Shown here in pieces: positions 50,400 through 59,960 of a DNA stretch of 64,000 bases. Within the stretch, counting starts at the first letter, position 1; every line of letters starts with the position of its first letter. The notes beneath the pieces are model-generated. The model saw nothing but the letters and a program-made list of their open reading frames with translations. It searched no databases and had not been told where the DNA came from. A program made the translations under genes and the position numbers. Source of the DNA: Paenibacillus sp. GP183 (GTDB taxonomy: Bacteria > Bacillota > Bacilli > Paenibacillales > NBRC-103111); NCBI RefSeq assembly GCF_900104695.1, contig NZ_FNSW01000001.1, positions 2,728,001 to 2,792,000 on the forward strand, read 5' to 3'.

Positions 50400-51365
50400 T
50401 CATTTGAAAATTTTTGATAAAAGACTATCCAATTTCCACGCCATATAGTTCATTTTTTTAAACTTATGCCCGTCAACAGCAATTAACCATTTTCCAGAAT
50501 TCATTTTAAGCTGATCAATATGGTGCATACCGTCTTTTCTCCAGTCATTTTCCTCCTTCGAACCACTTAAAATTAAATCAACTTCCTCCTCCTCATATTC
50601 AAACTCCGAGAGTTTAGTTACTTTAAACAATCGTACTGAATCACCATAATGGGGATAATCAGCTTGAGTATACCTATAGACGATTCCATCGGAGACGGTT
50701 ATTCTTCCTCCAGGTCTAGTAATCCTCATATTGTTAGAGATGATCGGACTTTGAAGATGTTCGATCCATGGACCTTCAAGCTTTTCCGAGTGAAACAAAT
50801 GAAAATTTCCTTCACTCGTTCCTGCGAAAATCCACCATTTGTCGTTAATATTTACTATAGATGGGTCCAAAAACCTGCCGCTGAACAACTCGCACGTTAC
50901 TTCCCATTCAAAAGGGAAATTTTTTGATTTATATAATATGACCCGATTTGTTTCTGCCGTTTCAGGGAGCATAAAGAAGTCTCCCTTATCGGTAAACACT
51001 TGTGGATAAGATAAATGGTACTTTTCACGCAGCACTACTTTTCGGTAGTTCCATTTATGACCGTCCGCACTCGTTGCTAATCCAATTTCTCCACGACCCG
51101 AGGCTTTATTTAAAACTTCAAAGAACAAGAAGAATTCGGATTCATGCTGGATAATAAAAGGATCCGCCACAAACTCCGCCGGAACGTCGGTGACATCCGA
51201 AGCTTGTAAAGTTGGTTTCTTCAATTTATTTTCTTTTGGCGCTGTTGATACAAAATCATCTGAACTGAATACCGCGATAGACCAAGTAGAAGCTATCATT
51301 CCATTTCGCAGCAGAGAAAACAAGGTTTGGATTGTTCTCAGGTTAATCGCTCTAACTATTGACAA
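50400..51365 (-). CDS. Five-bladed beta-propeller, glucosamine inositolphosphorylceramide transferase-like
   Basis: 321 residues from TTG 51365, chosen because GAAGGAGGGATAAA lies 6 bases upstream inside the galE end; longer frames only overlap galE. Blade-like motifs recur: [60 protein letters not shown], and a late [22 protein letters not shown]. This is the GH43-like propeller seen in bacterial polysaccharide clusters beside sugar transferases. Possible transferase or glycan-modifying enzyme; exact reaction not known. Confidence 0.7.
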   Translation of the reverse strand: MSIVRAINLRTIQTLFSLLRNGMIASTWSIAVFSSDDFVSTAPKENKLKKPTLQASDVTDVPAEFVADPFIIQHESEFFLFFEVLNKASGRGEIGLATSADGHKWNYRKVVLREKYHLSYPQVFTDKGDFFMLPETAETNRVILYKSKNFPFEWEVTCELFSGRFLDPSIVNINDKWWIFAGTSEGNFHLFHSEKLEGPWIEHLQSPIISNNMRITRPGGRITVSDGIVYRYTQADYPHYGDSVRLFKVTKLSEFEYEEEEVDLILSGSKEENDWRKDGMHHIDQLKMNSGKWLIAVDGHKFKKMNYMAWKLDSLLSKIFK

Positions 51366-52446
51366 TTTTATCCCTCCTTCTACTGAGCATGCGAAGATCA
51401 TCTTTAACACCAATTCCGGCCAGCATTTTAGACTCTTCTTGATAACCATTGGGGTTATTGGACTGCCATCGCCAAGAATCGGTGCACATCTCATGGATTC
51501 CTTTTTCGGCAACCCACCCCAGTTCCAGTTCGGCCTTGGTTGGGTCAGCGTAACAAGCTCCTATATCACCAGGCCTTCGATTAGAAATCGTATAGGGAAT
51601 ATGTTTCCCCGTTACTTTTTCAAACGTAGAAACCATCTCCAGAACACTGTATCCTCTTCCAGTACCAAGGTTATAAGCTTCCACACCAGTCGTGGCCATG
51701 ACCCTTTTGAGCGCCTTCAAATGTCCCGTGGACAGATCCACTACATGGATATAATCTCTTACACCTGTACCATCCAAAGTCTCATAATCACTGCCAAAGA
51801 TGCTGAGTTCCTTAAGCTTGCCAACCGCCACTTGAGTAATATAAGGCACCAGATTGTTTGGTATTCCATTCGGATCCTCACCGATGATTCCGCTCTTATG
51901 GGCGCCAATGGGGTTGAAATAACGTAAAAGAGCAACGCTCCACTTATTATCCGACAGGTACAAATCATTCAATATTTCTTCAATCATTAATTTCGTACGT
52001 CCATAAGGGTTGGTTGCACGAAGTGGGAAATGCTCTGAAACAGGCACACGTTCAGGCATTCCATATACAGTAGCTGAGGAACTGAACACGATTCTTTTCA
52101 CTTTATATTTCTTCATGACTTCACATAATACGAGAGTGCCGGTCAAGTTATTTTGGTAATAAAAAAGAGGAATCCGAGTGGATTCCCCTACTGCTTTTAG
52201 CCCTGCAAAATGAATCACGGCTTCGATCTGATTTTGTTCAAACACTTTGTCAAGCACTTCCTGATTGATTAAATCAACTTGATAGAATTTGAATTCCTTT
52301 CCAGTCAGCTCGGTTACACGTCTCAAGGATTCTATGCTGCTGTTGCTAAGGTTATCTACAACGATTACTTCATATCCTGCCGTCAAAAGCTCCACACAAG
52401 TATGGCTTCCGATATAACCGGCGCCACCGGTTACTAATATTGCCAT
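51352..52446 (-). CDS. galE: UDP-glucose 4-epimerase
   Basis: 364 residues. NAD site [17 protein letters not shown], catalytic SSSATVYG with the YGRTKLMIE Tyr-x-x-x-Lys pair, and [13 protein letters not shown] are canonical for GalE. It is about 30 residues longer than the usual ~330, with a C-terminal tail ([19 protein letters not shown]) whose codons hold the next gene's ribosome site. It supplies UDP-galactose (or UDP-GalNAc) to the polymer. Confidence 0.93.
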   Translation of the reverse strand: MAILVTGGAGYIGSHTCVELLTAGYEVIVVDNLSNSSIESLRRVTELTGKEFKFYQVDLINQEVLDKVFEQNQIEAVIHFAGLKAVGESTRIPLFYYQNNLTGTLVLCEVMKKYKVKRIVFSSSATVYGMPERVPVSEHFPLRATNPYGRTKLMIEEILNDLYLSDNKWSVALLRYFNPIGAHKSGIIGEDPNGIPNNLVPYITQVAVGKLKELSIFGSDYETLDGTGVRDYIHVVDLSTGHLKALKRVMATTGVEAYNLGTGRGYSVLEMVSTFEKVTGKHIPYTISNRRPGDIGACYADPTKAELELGWVAEKGIHEMCTDSWRWQSNNPNGYQEESKMLAGIGVKDDLRMLSRRRDKIVNS

Positions 52447-52509
52447 GAATTACCCTCCAATAATTAAATAATTGTATTCGTTGTTTTGTTAACAAATTAT
52501 ACGTTATCT

Positions 52510-53667
52510 TTAAAATCCCCCCCTTATGACGAGGTTTTGTTCATGTTTATGACCCATATAAAAATCAGTTAACCATTTGGCCATTGTGACATTGTCATAA
52601 CCTTTACTTCGTATTATTTCCAAAGTATCTTCGTGCTTATATGAAGAAGAAAGTATTTTTTTAGCCCAAATTGCTGGTGAATCCTTTAAACTGAGAAAGT
52701 TTAATCGTTGTGTTATGTTTGTATCAGGTGTAATAGTATCAGATATAATGCAATTCAAGCCTGCTGCTTGCGCTTCAACCAATACGAATGGAAAGCCTTC
52801 AAAAAGTGATGGAAATACGAACAAATCCATCCCCTGCATTAGTTTTGATACATCATTTCGAATCCCAAGAAATTTAACAGCGCCGGATAACTCTAAATCC
52901 GCTACTTTCTTTTCTATCCGTGGTCTAAATTCCCCATCACCGATCAATACAAGCAGAGAATCCGGATGCAATTTATGCACTGCCTTGAACACATAAACCA
53001 GGAATTCGTGGTTTTTCTCTTTACTAAATCTGCCAATATGGCCTAAGACTAATCTATTACCAGCATTTAACTCATCCCTTACTTTACTTCTAATCGCTCC
53101 ATTAAATTTATACATTTCCACATTAACAGCGTTTTTTAAAACATGAGCCTTTCCTTCTTTTAAAATTTTATCGCCAAACAGGTATAAAGCAGCTTCATTG
53201 CCGCAAGCCGCTAAATCAGTTGAAAAACCTCGTATACACAACCGCATTATGGTTCGAAATATATTTCGCGATATACTATCGCCAAATTGATCAGCCGTGT
53301 TATGAGAATGACATACACGCTTTTTTATACCCGTTATAAACGATGCCAGCATAACAACCCCGGAATTAAACATAGCATGTGCATGGATAACATCCGGTTT
53401 TATTTTGAAAAGTATACGTATAAGGTAAATCATATATTTTATTGTTCCAACTTCTGTTCGATCGGGTATTCTATATATTATCCCGCCTAACGATAACACT
53501 TCATCATCATAATGGGCTTTAGACTTTTCATGGATTAAAAAAACAAATTGAACTTTTTCTCTGTCGATGGAACGGTACATATTCATTACAAAAGCCTCAG
53601 TCCCACCGCACCATAAACCACCTAATACATGTAAGACCTTAAGCTTCTTGTTATGATTTATCATCAT
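52510..53667 (-). CDS. Glycosyltransferase family 4/1 (EpsF-like), paralogue of the 55.7-56.8 kb gene
   Basis: 385 residues, GT-B fold. N-terminus VLHVLGGLWCGGTEAFVMNMYRSIDR, donor domain LVLGHIGRFSKEKNHEFLVYVF, LIGDGEFRP and the E-x7-E-like GMDLFVFPSLFEGFPFVLVEAQA nucleotide-sugar motif. Very similar along its length to the protein at 55722-56843, so a duplication within the operon is likely. Adds one sugar to the lipid-linked repeat; specificity unknown. AT-richer than most of the window. Confidence 0.88.
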   Translation of the reverse strand: MMINHNKKLKVLHVLGGLWCGGTEAFVMNMYRSIDREKVQFVFLIHEKSKAHYDDEVLSLGGIIYRIPDRTEVGTIKYMIYLIRILFKIKPDVIHAHAMFNSGVVMLASFITGIKKRVCHSHNTADQFGDSISRNIFRTIMRLCIRGFSTDLAACGNEAALYLFGDKILKEGKAHVLKNAVNVEMYKFNGAIRSKVRDELNAGNRLVLGHIGRFSKEKNHEFLVYVFKAVHKLHPDSLLVLIGDGEFRPRIEKKVADLELSGAVKFLGIRNDVSKLMQGMDLFVFPSLFEGFPFVLVEAQAAGLNCIISDTITPDTNITQRLNFLSLKDSPAIWAKKILSSSYKHEDTLEIIRSKGYDNVTMAKWLTDFYMGHKHEQNLVIRGGF

Positions 53668-53694
53668 ACCCTCATCCTTTATTCATTGTTAGAT

Positions 53695-54762
53695 TCAAAA
53701 TATTAAAAAGTCACTCTTATAAATAATATTCAAACTAATTACACTCTCATAAAAATAATAAATAAAGTAGCTTACCAAAATCGCATAATAGATCAGCTTT
53801 TGTTCCTTTGGAACAAATAACTTTACAACCCATGGAATTAGAATTAAATTATATAATCCAAAGTAAATGCTAAATCGAGCAAATATCCACTGTTGTGTAG
53901 AGATTAACATGAAAACGAGATTAATTAAGGACATATTTACAACATAGTCGCTGCCTGGGAATATCTTTCTCAACTTCTCTCTCCCGAAAAAAGCAAAAAC
54001 AATTGGAACTGCAAGTACAACTACCCTCAAAAAATTGGCACCTTGTAATTCCATATTTTGATATTCGCTGTATTTAGTATCCTTTATCACCGTAAAAAGA
54101 GCTTCTGAGAATTGAGTAAAACCTATAACCAGAATTACAGCAACAGAGAGTAATATGTAAGTTTGATTTGTCCATGCTTTCCGTCTTACTATAAAATATA
54201 CTGGAATTAGAATAAGTGCGGACTGGTGAATGGTTGATGCGATCAGAATAACAACGATATATTTTATCCAGCTGCCACTAAATATATATTTTGTGGCTGC
54301 AAAAGCAATGGCTGCAGCGAGAAATTGCCTAATTCCATTCATTGATACTAAAAATAATCCACTAGTGATATATACATATATACCTAGCTCAAATAATCTT
54401 GCATATTTATATAAAACAATTAAAATGAGTACATTTGTTATCAGTGCGACTATAAAAATTAATATTTGAGGATCATTTGATACTTGTTGCAAAAGCAATT
54501 GAAGTATATTGAATCCAAAATCGGCTTTAAATCCAATATCTTCCCAGCTAAAATGGGTAATAGCATAAGAATGCATGTAAAAAAATGTATCACCAATACC
54601 TTTTCTTAAACCGGATACAAGCACCATAATCGCTATAACCATAAAAACTAGAAATTTATTTGGCTGTATATATACGGGACCGATGGTTACCGGTCTGGCA
54701 AAATATCTTGAAAAAAAAGAAAGTAAGTAAACTAATGAAAGAGTAACCCAAAATATGGCCAT
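53695..54762 (-). CDS. EpsG family polysaccharide polymerase
   Basis: 355 residues with about nine or ten membrane helices. SGLRKGIGDTFFYMHSYA in the first external loop and YITSGLFLVSMNGIRQFLAAAIAF are hallmark EpsG segments (the R-Q-x-L-A motif). EpsG proteins are Wzy-like polymerases that link lipid-borne repeat units outside the membrane. Low GC, as usual for these genes. The operon position next to the glycosyltransferases matches Bacillus epsG. Confidence 0.87.
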   Translation of the reverse strand: MAIFWVTLSLVYLLSFFSRYFARPVTIGPVYIQPNKFLVFMVIAIMVLVSGLRKGIGDTFFYMHSYAITHFSWEDIGFKADFGFNILQLLLQQVSNDPQILIFIVALITNVLILIVLYKYARLFELGIYVYITSGLFLVSMNGIRQFLAAAIAFAATKYIFSGSWIKYIVVILIASTIHQSALILIPVYFIVRRKAWTNQTYILLSVAVILVIGFTQFSEALFTVIKDTKYSEYQNMELQGANFLRVVVLAVPIVFAFFGREKLRKIFPGSDYVVNMSLINLVFMLISTQQWIFARFSIYFGLYNLILIPWVVKLFVPKEQKLIYYAILVSYFIYYFYESVISLNIIYKSDFLIF

Positions 54763-54803
54763 TTATATTTCCTCTCAATCAGAGAATAAGATAAGGAAAT
54801 CTG

Positions 54804-55703
54804 TTATCTTTTTAAAACAGTAGCCTTACTCGTATTCTGAATATAAAAATAAAGCAAGATTCCAAAGGGTGCCGCGAATAAAGTAGTCCATTTGCATGGT
54901 GATTCCAACAAGAATTTATAGTTCTTAATCATTAAATTACTTGAAACGTAATGCATAGATTCCCGAAATTTTTCCTTAAAGGAAGGAGCATATATCATAG
55001 CGACTTTTCTGAAAAACAAGAAACTCTGTGGGTTTCTCTTGTATTGCTTGATAATATTCATACTTGATCCGTCGGCCAAATACTCGACGTAACAAAGGAT
55101 TTCATTCATTACAAGCAGCGGATACTCTTGATCAATATAAATATATTTGTAACTAAGAGGGCAGTACTTTTCGCCTGGAAATATCGGATAAGGAGGGAAT
55201 ATACGTGTTAATTCCGAACGATATACAAGCTTTTTATCTCCTTTGACCTTATGCTTCGAATATAAATCTGAAAGCGATGATGCTTTTAAATGATCCGGCA
55301 TCCGAGTCCCGATAATATTTCCTTGGGGGGTCGCATCCAATCCCACAATGCCCGCATACTTGTCGCTGCCGCGTTCCTTCCAGAACGAAACGATTTTCTC
55401 TACCGCCTCATCCGCCATAAAGTCATCCGAATCGATGCAAACATTGAGCTCCGTATCGATCAACTCATAAGCCGTATTGTGGGCTCCATGCATTCCTTGA
55501 TTTTCTTGATAATGATAGCGAATTGGAACAACATCCTCAGAAATCCAGCTTTGTACTAGTTCATCTGTTTGATCTGTAGACCCATCATCAATGATCAGCC
55601 AAATAAAATCTTTTGAGGTTTGCCTCTTTAGACTTTCGTAACACAAATGAAGCGTATAAGCACGATTGAACGTTGGTGTAAAAACAGTTAAAGTAGGAAC
55701 CAT
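54804..55703 (-). CDS. Glycosyltransferase family 2
   Basis: 299 residues from ATG 55703 (GGAGGTCTTGAT upstream). GT-A motifs: TVFTPTFNRAYTLHLCYESL, WLIIDDGSTDQTDELV and the metal-binding NVCIDSDDFM. The C-terminus is a hydrophobic helix (WTTLFAAPFGILLYFY), likely membrane-associated. Adds a sugar to the growing repeat unit; donor unknown. Confidence 0.88.
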   Translation of the reverse strand: MVPTLTVFTPTFNRAYTLHLCYESLKRQTSKDFIWLIIDDGSTDQTDELVQSWISEDVVPIRYHYQENQGMHGAHNTAYELIDTELNVCIDSDDFMADEAVEKIVSFWKERGSDKYAGIVGLDATPQGNIIGTRMPDHLKASSLSDLYSKHKVKGDKKLVYRSELTRIFPPYPIFPGEKYCPLSYKYIYIDQEYPLLVMNEILCYVEYLADGSSMNIIKQYKRNPQSFLFFRKVAMIYAPSFKEKFRESMHYVSSNLMIKNYKFLLESPCKWTTLFAAPFGILLYFYIQNTSKATVLKR

Positions 55704-55721
55704 ATCAAGACCTCCATACAT

Positions 55722-56843
55722 CTAAGCTTCTTTTGTGTATAAACTGTGACCCAAGTAAAACCCTGTCAGCCATTCCACCATAGAACGAGTGTCATATCCC
55801 CTTTTACGCAACAATTGCGATGTATCTATATGCTCATAAGTGGAAGCAAGAATCTTGGAGGCCCATACATCCGGTGATTCCTTTAGGCTTAGAAATTTGA
55901 TGCGTCCGGTCAGGTCGCTTTCTCTTGTGATGGCATCGGACACGACACAGTTCAGACCCGCAGCCTGTGCCTCAACCAAAACCACAGGCAATCCCTCAAA
56001 GAGTGAAGGAAAAAGAAATAGATCCATGCCCTGCATAAGGTTGGGTATGTCGCCTCTAACACCTAGAAATCTGACATCTGAAGACAATCCCAATTTATCT
56101 GCCTTCCTTTCCATGGAATGCCGCAAATCTCCTTCCCCTGCCAGAATGAGCATAGACTCGGGAAGTTTATCATGAACGGCTTTAAAAATATCCAGTAGCA
56201 TCTCATGGTTTTTCTGTTTGTTGAATCTTCCAACATGGCCCAAAACCAATTTATTGCCGGCTTTCCATTCATCCCTTATTTGATTTCTAACTTTGACATT
56301 AAATATAAACTCCTCCACGTTAACTGCGTTGTTAAGAACTATCATTTCCCTGGAGGCTGCTCTTTCTTTTCCAAACAGCCATGCGCCGGCTTTTTTCGAG
56401 CAGGCAAAATACCGGTTAGGATTATCCTTCATGGAATACCGGGCATAGACCCGGAAAGGCAGCTTCATATCGATCGCCAAATCACTTAAATGGCTGTGAG
56501 CAATCCTGCACGGCACACCAGCCTGCTTCGCAGATCGGAGAACAAAGCTGCTGTTTTCGTTAATGTGAGAATGAACGACTCTATACTCAGGATGTTGGAC
56601 AAAGAACTCATCAAGTAATTTGAAATATAACTGATAGTTCCCCGGCCTGATTTGGGGCATTGGATAAATCTTTCCTCCAAGACTCAAAATCTCATCGTCA
56701 TAATGACCTTTTTCTTCTCGATGAACCATAAAATCAAACTGTATTCTGCTGCGGTCTATCTGTCGATAATAATTCATCAGCATCGTTTCCAGTCCGCCAC
56801 GATTCATGATGGTTACGACTTGTAATACACGGATAGTTTCCAG
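55722..56843 (-). CDS. Glycosyltransferase family 4/1 (EpsF-like), apparent CTG start
   Basis: GT-B enzyme: VLQVVTIMNRGGLETMLMNYY, KLVLGHVGRFNKQKNHEMLLDIF, LAGEGDLRHSMERKA and MDLFLFPSLFEGLPVVLVEAQA. The first ATG (56807) would remove the conserved first beta-strand. The strand is encoded just upstream (ETIRVLQVV) and is aligned in the paralogue at 53.6 kb. Between an in-frame TGA and this strand the only usable start is CTG 56843, which has AGGAGTGATTAAAG upstream. So translation probably starts at CTG, giving 373 residues. Confidence 0.82.
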   Translation of the reverse strand: METIRVLQVVTIMNRGGLETMLMNYYRQIDRSRIQFDFMVHREEKGHYDDEILSLGGKIYPMPQIRPGNYQLYFKLLDEFFVQHPEYRVVHSHINENSSFVLRSAKQAGVPCRIAHSHLSDLAIDMKLPFRVYARYSMKDNPNRYFACSKKAGAWLFGKERAASREMIVLNNAVNVEEFIFNVKVRNQIRDEWKAGNKLVLGHVGRFNKQKNHEMLLDIFKAVHDKLPESMLILAGEGDLRHSMERKADKLGLSSDVRFLGVRGDIPNLMQGMDLFLFPSLFEGLPVVLVEAQAAGLNCVVSDAITRESDLTGRIKFLSLKESPDVWASKILASTYEHIDTSQLLRKRGYDTRSMVEWLTGFYLGHSLYTKEA

Positions 56844-56855
56844 CTTTAATCACTC

Positions 56856-57923
56856 CTATTTTACAGTCCGTCTAAGACCATCTATGGTTACTAACAGCAA
56901 ATAAAACCCAATAGCGAATCTAAATTTCGCGCATAAATAAAACATTCGCCAAACCATTGAACAATGAGATGTCTCAAATAGCTTGAAAGAATGTTTGATA
57001 TGATCGTCATTTAGTATTGTACTTATCTTTCTAATCTTCATTAACGTTGGAGCCTTGTTGCTTAAACTTATCGTATTTAAACCAAGCCCCAGCGTATTCA
57101 TACATATGCGGTTATTTAAAGCTAAAATGAATTCGGAGGTCAGCTGCTTCTCTTCAATAAATTGTTCAATAAAACTATAGAGCTTAAACCATTTCTCCTT
57201 TAAATCCGATTTATACCCTGATGTAATTGATTCAGTGTTTGAACGCCAATAATGATAATAAGGCTTGTTCAGATACACAAAATTTTTGGCATGATAAAAT
57301 GTATGTATATTAAAGAGCGAATCTTCATTGGTACCCACAACATGAAGATCTACAAAAGCAAGCTCATTTTTTTTAATGATTTCTGAACGGTATAACTTGG
57401 ACCATACTGTTCCCCATGCATCCAGGAATTCCGGATTGGCAATTTCTTCATTCAAAGGACCAATGATCCGTCTAAGCATCTTGAAGCGTACATCTTCATC
57501 GTGATAGCAGGTTTTATCAGGAAGATCGAATTTCTTTTCCTTGGAATGGGTTCCAAATTCCCGTATATAGCTGCACATGGTGATATCAGCATTTTCAACA
57601 ATAGCAGTATCATACATCACTTCATACATTTCCGGATCCACCCAGTCATCCGGATCAACAAAGCCGATATATTCCCCTAATGCCCTTTGAATTCCTTCGT
57701 TGCGTGCAGAGGAAACACCACCGTTTTCCTTGTTGACTACTACCATGCGATTGTCATTGCCGGCATATTGATTGAGGATCTCACTGCACCCGTCTGTCGA
57801 GCCATCGTTAACCGCAATAATTTCAATATCCTTCATCGTTTGCGACAAAAGACTGTCCAAGCATCTGCTCAAATAGCTTTCAACATTATATATAGGCACT
57901 ACTATACTTATCTTCGGCTTCAT
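56856..57923 (-). CDS. Glycosyltransferase family 2 (EpsJ/EpsE-like)
   Basis: 355 residues. ISIVVPIYNVESYLSRCLDSLLSQT, EIIAVNDGSTDGCSEIL, GVSSARNEGI and YIGFVDPDDWVDPEMYEVMY are the GT-A motifs with the DPDD metal site. The C-terminal part is less conserved. It overlaps the end of the upstream GT4 gene by 38 bp. EpsE of B. subtilis, a related protein, is also a flagellar clutch; that function cannot be assigned here. Confidence 0.88.
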   Translation of the reverse strand: MKPKISIVVPIYNVESYLSRCLDSLLSQTMKDIEIIAVNDGSTDGCSEILNQYAGNDNRMVVVNKENGGVSSARNEGIQRALGEYIGFVDPDDWVDPEMYEVMYDTAIVENADITMCSYIREFGTHSKEKKFDLPDKTCYHDEDVRFKMLRRIIGPLNEEIANPEFLDAWGTVWSKLYRSEIIKKNELAFVDLHVVGTNEDSLFNIHTFYHAKNFVYLNKPYYHYWRSNTESITSGYKSDLKEKWFKLYSFIEQFIEEKQLTSEFILALNNRICMNTLGLGLNTISLSNKAPTLMKIRKISTILNDDHIKHSFKLFETSHCSMVWRMFYLCAKFRFAIGFYLLLVTIDGLRRTVK

Positions 57924-59052
57924 CCCTATCCCCCAAAAAGTATTGCGTATATATCCCGGAAAGCTCCAGTCCTACTTGAGCAAGTGAATATCTTTGTACC
58001 CGGTGGATATTTTCCACTCCGAATTTTTTACGCAATTCATCCGATTTATACAGCTCCACCAATCTTGCTGCGAACTGTCTGCTATCCAGATTCCGTATCA
58101 CAAAACCATTTACAGTATCCTTAACAAGCTCGCTATGCCCTCTATTTTCACTTGCTACAACTGGTAAACCACATGCCATAGCTTCTAAAATATTTACTGG
58201 AAGACCCTCGCGAAGGCTGGATGCTAAAGCCACGTCACATAGGGGCAGCAATGCAGGTATATCATTTCTGTGCCCCAAAAAATGGACACTTCCTTCTACT
58301 TCAAGCTTTACAGCAAGTTCACGGCAGGCTTCTTGAAATGGACCGTCTCCTGCCAATAAAAGCTTTGCCTGAGGAGCCTCGACTTTTAGTAAAGCTAGTG
58401 CCTGAATCAGGAGCTGCTGATTTTTGTTCTCGTTGAATTCAGCGGCGTAGAACATTAGGAAATCACTTGATTGGTAACCAAAGACTTCACGCGATTCACG
58501 CTTTTGAATTTCATCTATAGGCTTATAACGATCCGTATTTACACCAACGCCATGAACATGTTCAATCCTCTTTGCTTTAAATCGATGATAAACAGCCAAA
58601 GCATAATCTTCCTCATTAATCGTGATCAAACAATCCGTAAAATGAGAAAGCATCCTTTCAATCGGGTAATAGACCAGCCAATTTAAAAGGGGAGCACCCT
58701 TGCAAAAATGGAACCCGTGAGCTGTATAGATCACCTTGGTTCCATTTCTTCGTGCTCCCCTCGCCGCTAATCGCGCAATTACACCTCCCATGGGCGTATG
58801 ACAGTGGACGATATCATATTGGTTTTCATCGATAATCAACTTTAATTGGTTGTAGGCCTCCAAATTTCTCCTCTTGAAGGGTGATCTTTGGATGGGTATA
58901 TCGAACCTTCCGTTTATATGGGGAAGCTCCATATTTCCAGATGCAGCAATATGGACCTCCCAGCCTTGTTCTTTAAACCAATTCAAGTAAGGCAAATGAA
59001 AAGCTTTAAAGTGGTAATCAACTGTGGCACAAAACAACACTTTCTTAGCCAT
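57886..59052 (-). CDS. Glycosyltransferase family 4 (EpsD-like)
   Basis: 388 residues. VLFCATVDYHFKAFHLPYLNWFKEQGWEVHIAASG, DIVHCHTPMGGVIARLA, YTAHGFHFCKGAPLLNWLVYYPIE and LREGLPVNILEAMACGLPVVAS match EpsD/TuaC-like enzymes. The VHCHTPMGG and TAHGFHFCKG stretches are particularly typical of EpsD. In the Bacillus-type pathway it adds the second sugar on the bacillosamine lipid. Confidence 0.9.
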   Translation of the reverse strand: MAKKVLFCATVDYHFKAFHLPYLNWFKEQGWEVHIAASGNMELPHINGRFDIPIQRSPFKRRNLEAYNQLKLIIDENQYDIVHCHTPMGGVIARLAARGARRNGTKVIYTAHGFHFCKGAPLLNWLVYYPIERMLSHFTDCLITINEEDYALAVYHRFKAKRIEHVHGVGVNTDRYKPIDEIQKRESREVFGYQSSDFLMFYAAEFNENKNQQLLIQALALLKVEAPQAKLLLAGDGPFQEACRELAVKLEVEGSVHFLGHRNDIPALLPLCDVALASSLREGLPVNILEAMACGLPVVASENRGHSELVKDTVNGFVIRNLDSRQFAARLVELYKSDELRKKFGVENIHRVQRYSLAQVGLELSGIYTQYFLGDRDEAEDKYSSAYI

Positions 59053-59058
59053 CTTTTA

Positions 59059-59940
59059 TCACCTGTTAACGGATTCTTTCTTCATAAGTTCCGAGAGATA
59101 CTTCAATAACCCGAATCTCAAATCGTCACGCAGCAAAGCATACTCGATCGTCGTTTGAATAAAGCCCATCTTCTCGCCAACATCATACCGTTTGCCTTCA
59201 AATTCGTAAGCATAAACCGATTCATATCGATTTAACTCCGCAATTGCATCAGTCAGCTGTATTTCTCCACCAGCCCCCGGCGCTTGATTATTTAAAATCT
59301 CAAAAATTCTAGGAGTCAGGATATACCGCCCCATGATGGCAAGATTTGATGGTGATTCCTCTACTTTAGGCTTCTCCACTAAATGATGGATACTATATAA
59401 ACGTTCAGCGATTTCAAAACCGTCAACAATGCCATACCTGGACACCTCGTTATCCAAGACATGCTGGACGCCAATAATGGAGGAATCGTGATTTTCATAT
59501 TGTTCCATCATCTGCTGCAGACAGGGCTTGCTTGCACGAACAATATCGTCCCCGAGCAATACCGCAAAGGGTTCATCTCCTATGAATTTACGTGCGCACC
59601 AGATGGCATGCCCCAATCCCTTGGGTTCCTTCTGGCGTATATAATGAATGTCTATCATATTCGAGGATTTTTGAACTTCATTTAATAGCTCAAATTTTCG
59701 CTTTACCAATAAATTTTGTTCCAATTCGAAGGAATTATCGAAATGATCCTCAATAGCTCTTTTCCCTTTTCCGGTGACGATAATAATATCCTCAATGCCT
59801 GACTCAATCGCTTCCTCCACGATATACTGAATGGTCGGCTTATCCACAATGGGAAGCATCTCTTTAGGCATGGCCTTAGTTGCTGGCAGAAATCGAGTCC
59901 CGAGTCCAGCCGCTGGAATAATCGCTTTTCTTACTTTCAT
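59059..59940 (-). CDS. galU: UTP--glucose-1-phosphate uridylyltransferase
   Basis: 293 residues. [30 protein letters not shown] is the nucleotide-binding and activator stretch (about 6-36), and [19 protein letters not shown] and [21 protein letters not shown] follow as in GalU/GtaB. It makes UDP-glucose for the EPS pathway and feeds galE in the same operon. Start ATG 59940 with AAAAGGAGCCGATAC upstream. Confidence 0.95.
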   Translation of the reverse strand: MKVRKAIIPAAGLGTRFLPATKAMPKEMLPIVDKPTIQYIVEEAIESGIEDIIIVTGKGKRAIEDHFDNSFELEQNLLVKRKFELLNEVQKSSNMIDIHYIRQKEPKGLGHAIWCARKFIGDEPFAVLLGDDIVRASKPCLQQMMEQYENHDSSIIGVQHVLDNEVSRYGIVDGFEIAERLYSIHHLVEKPKVEESPSNLAIMGRYILTPRIFEILNNQAPGAGGEIQLTDAIAELNRYESVYAYEFEGKRYDVGEKMGFIQTTIEYALLRDDLRFGLLKYLSELMKKESVNR

Positions 59941-59960
59941 AATTTCGTATCGGCTCCTTT

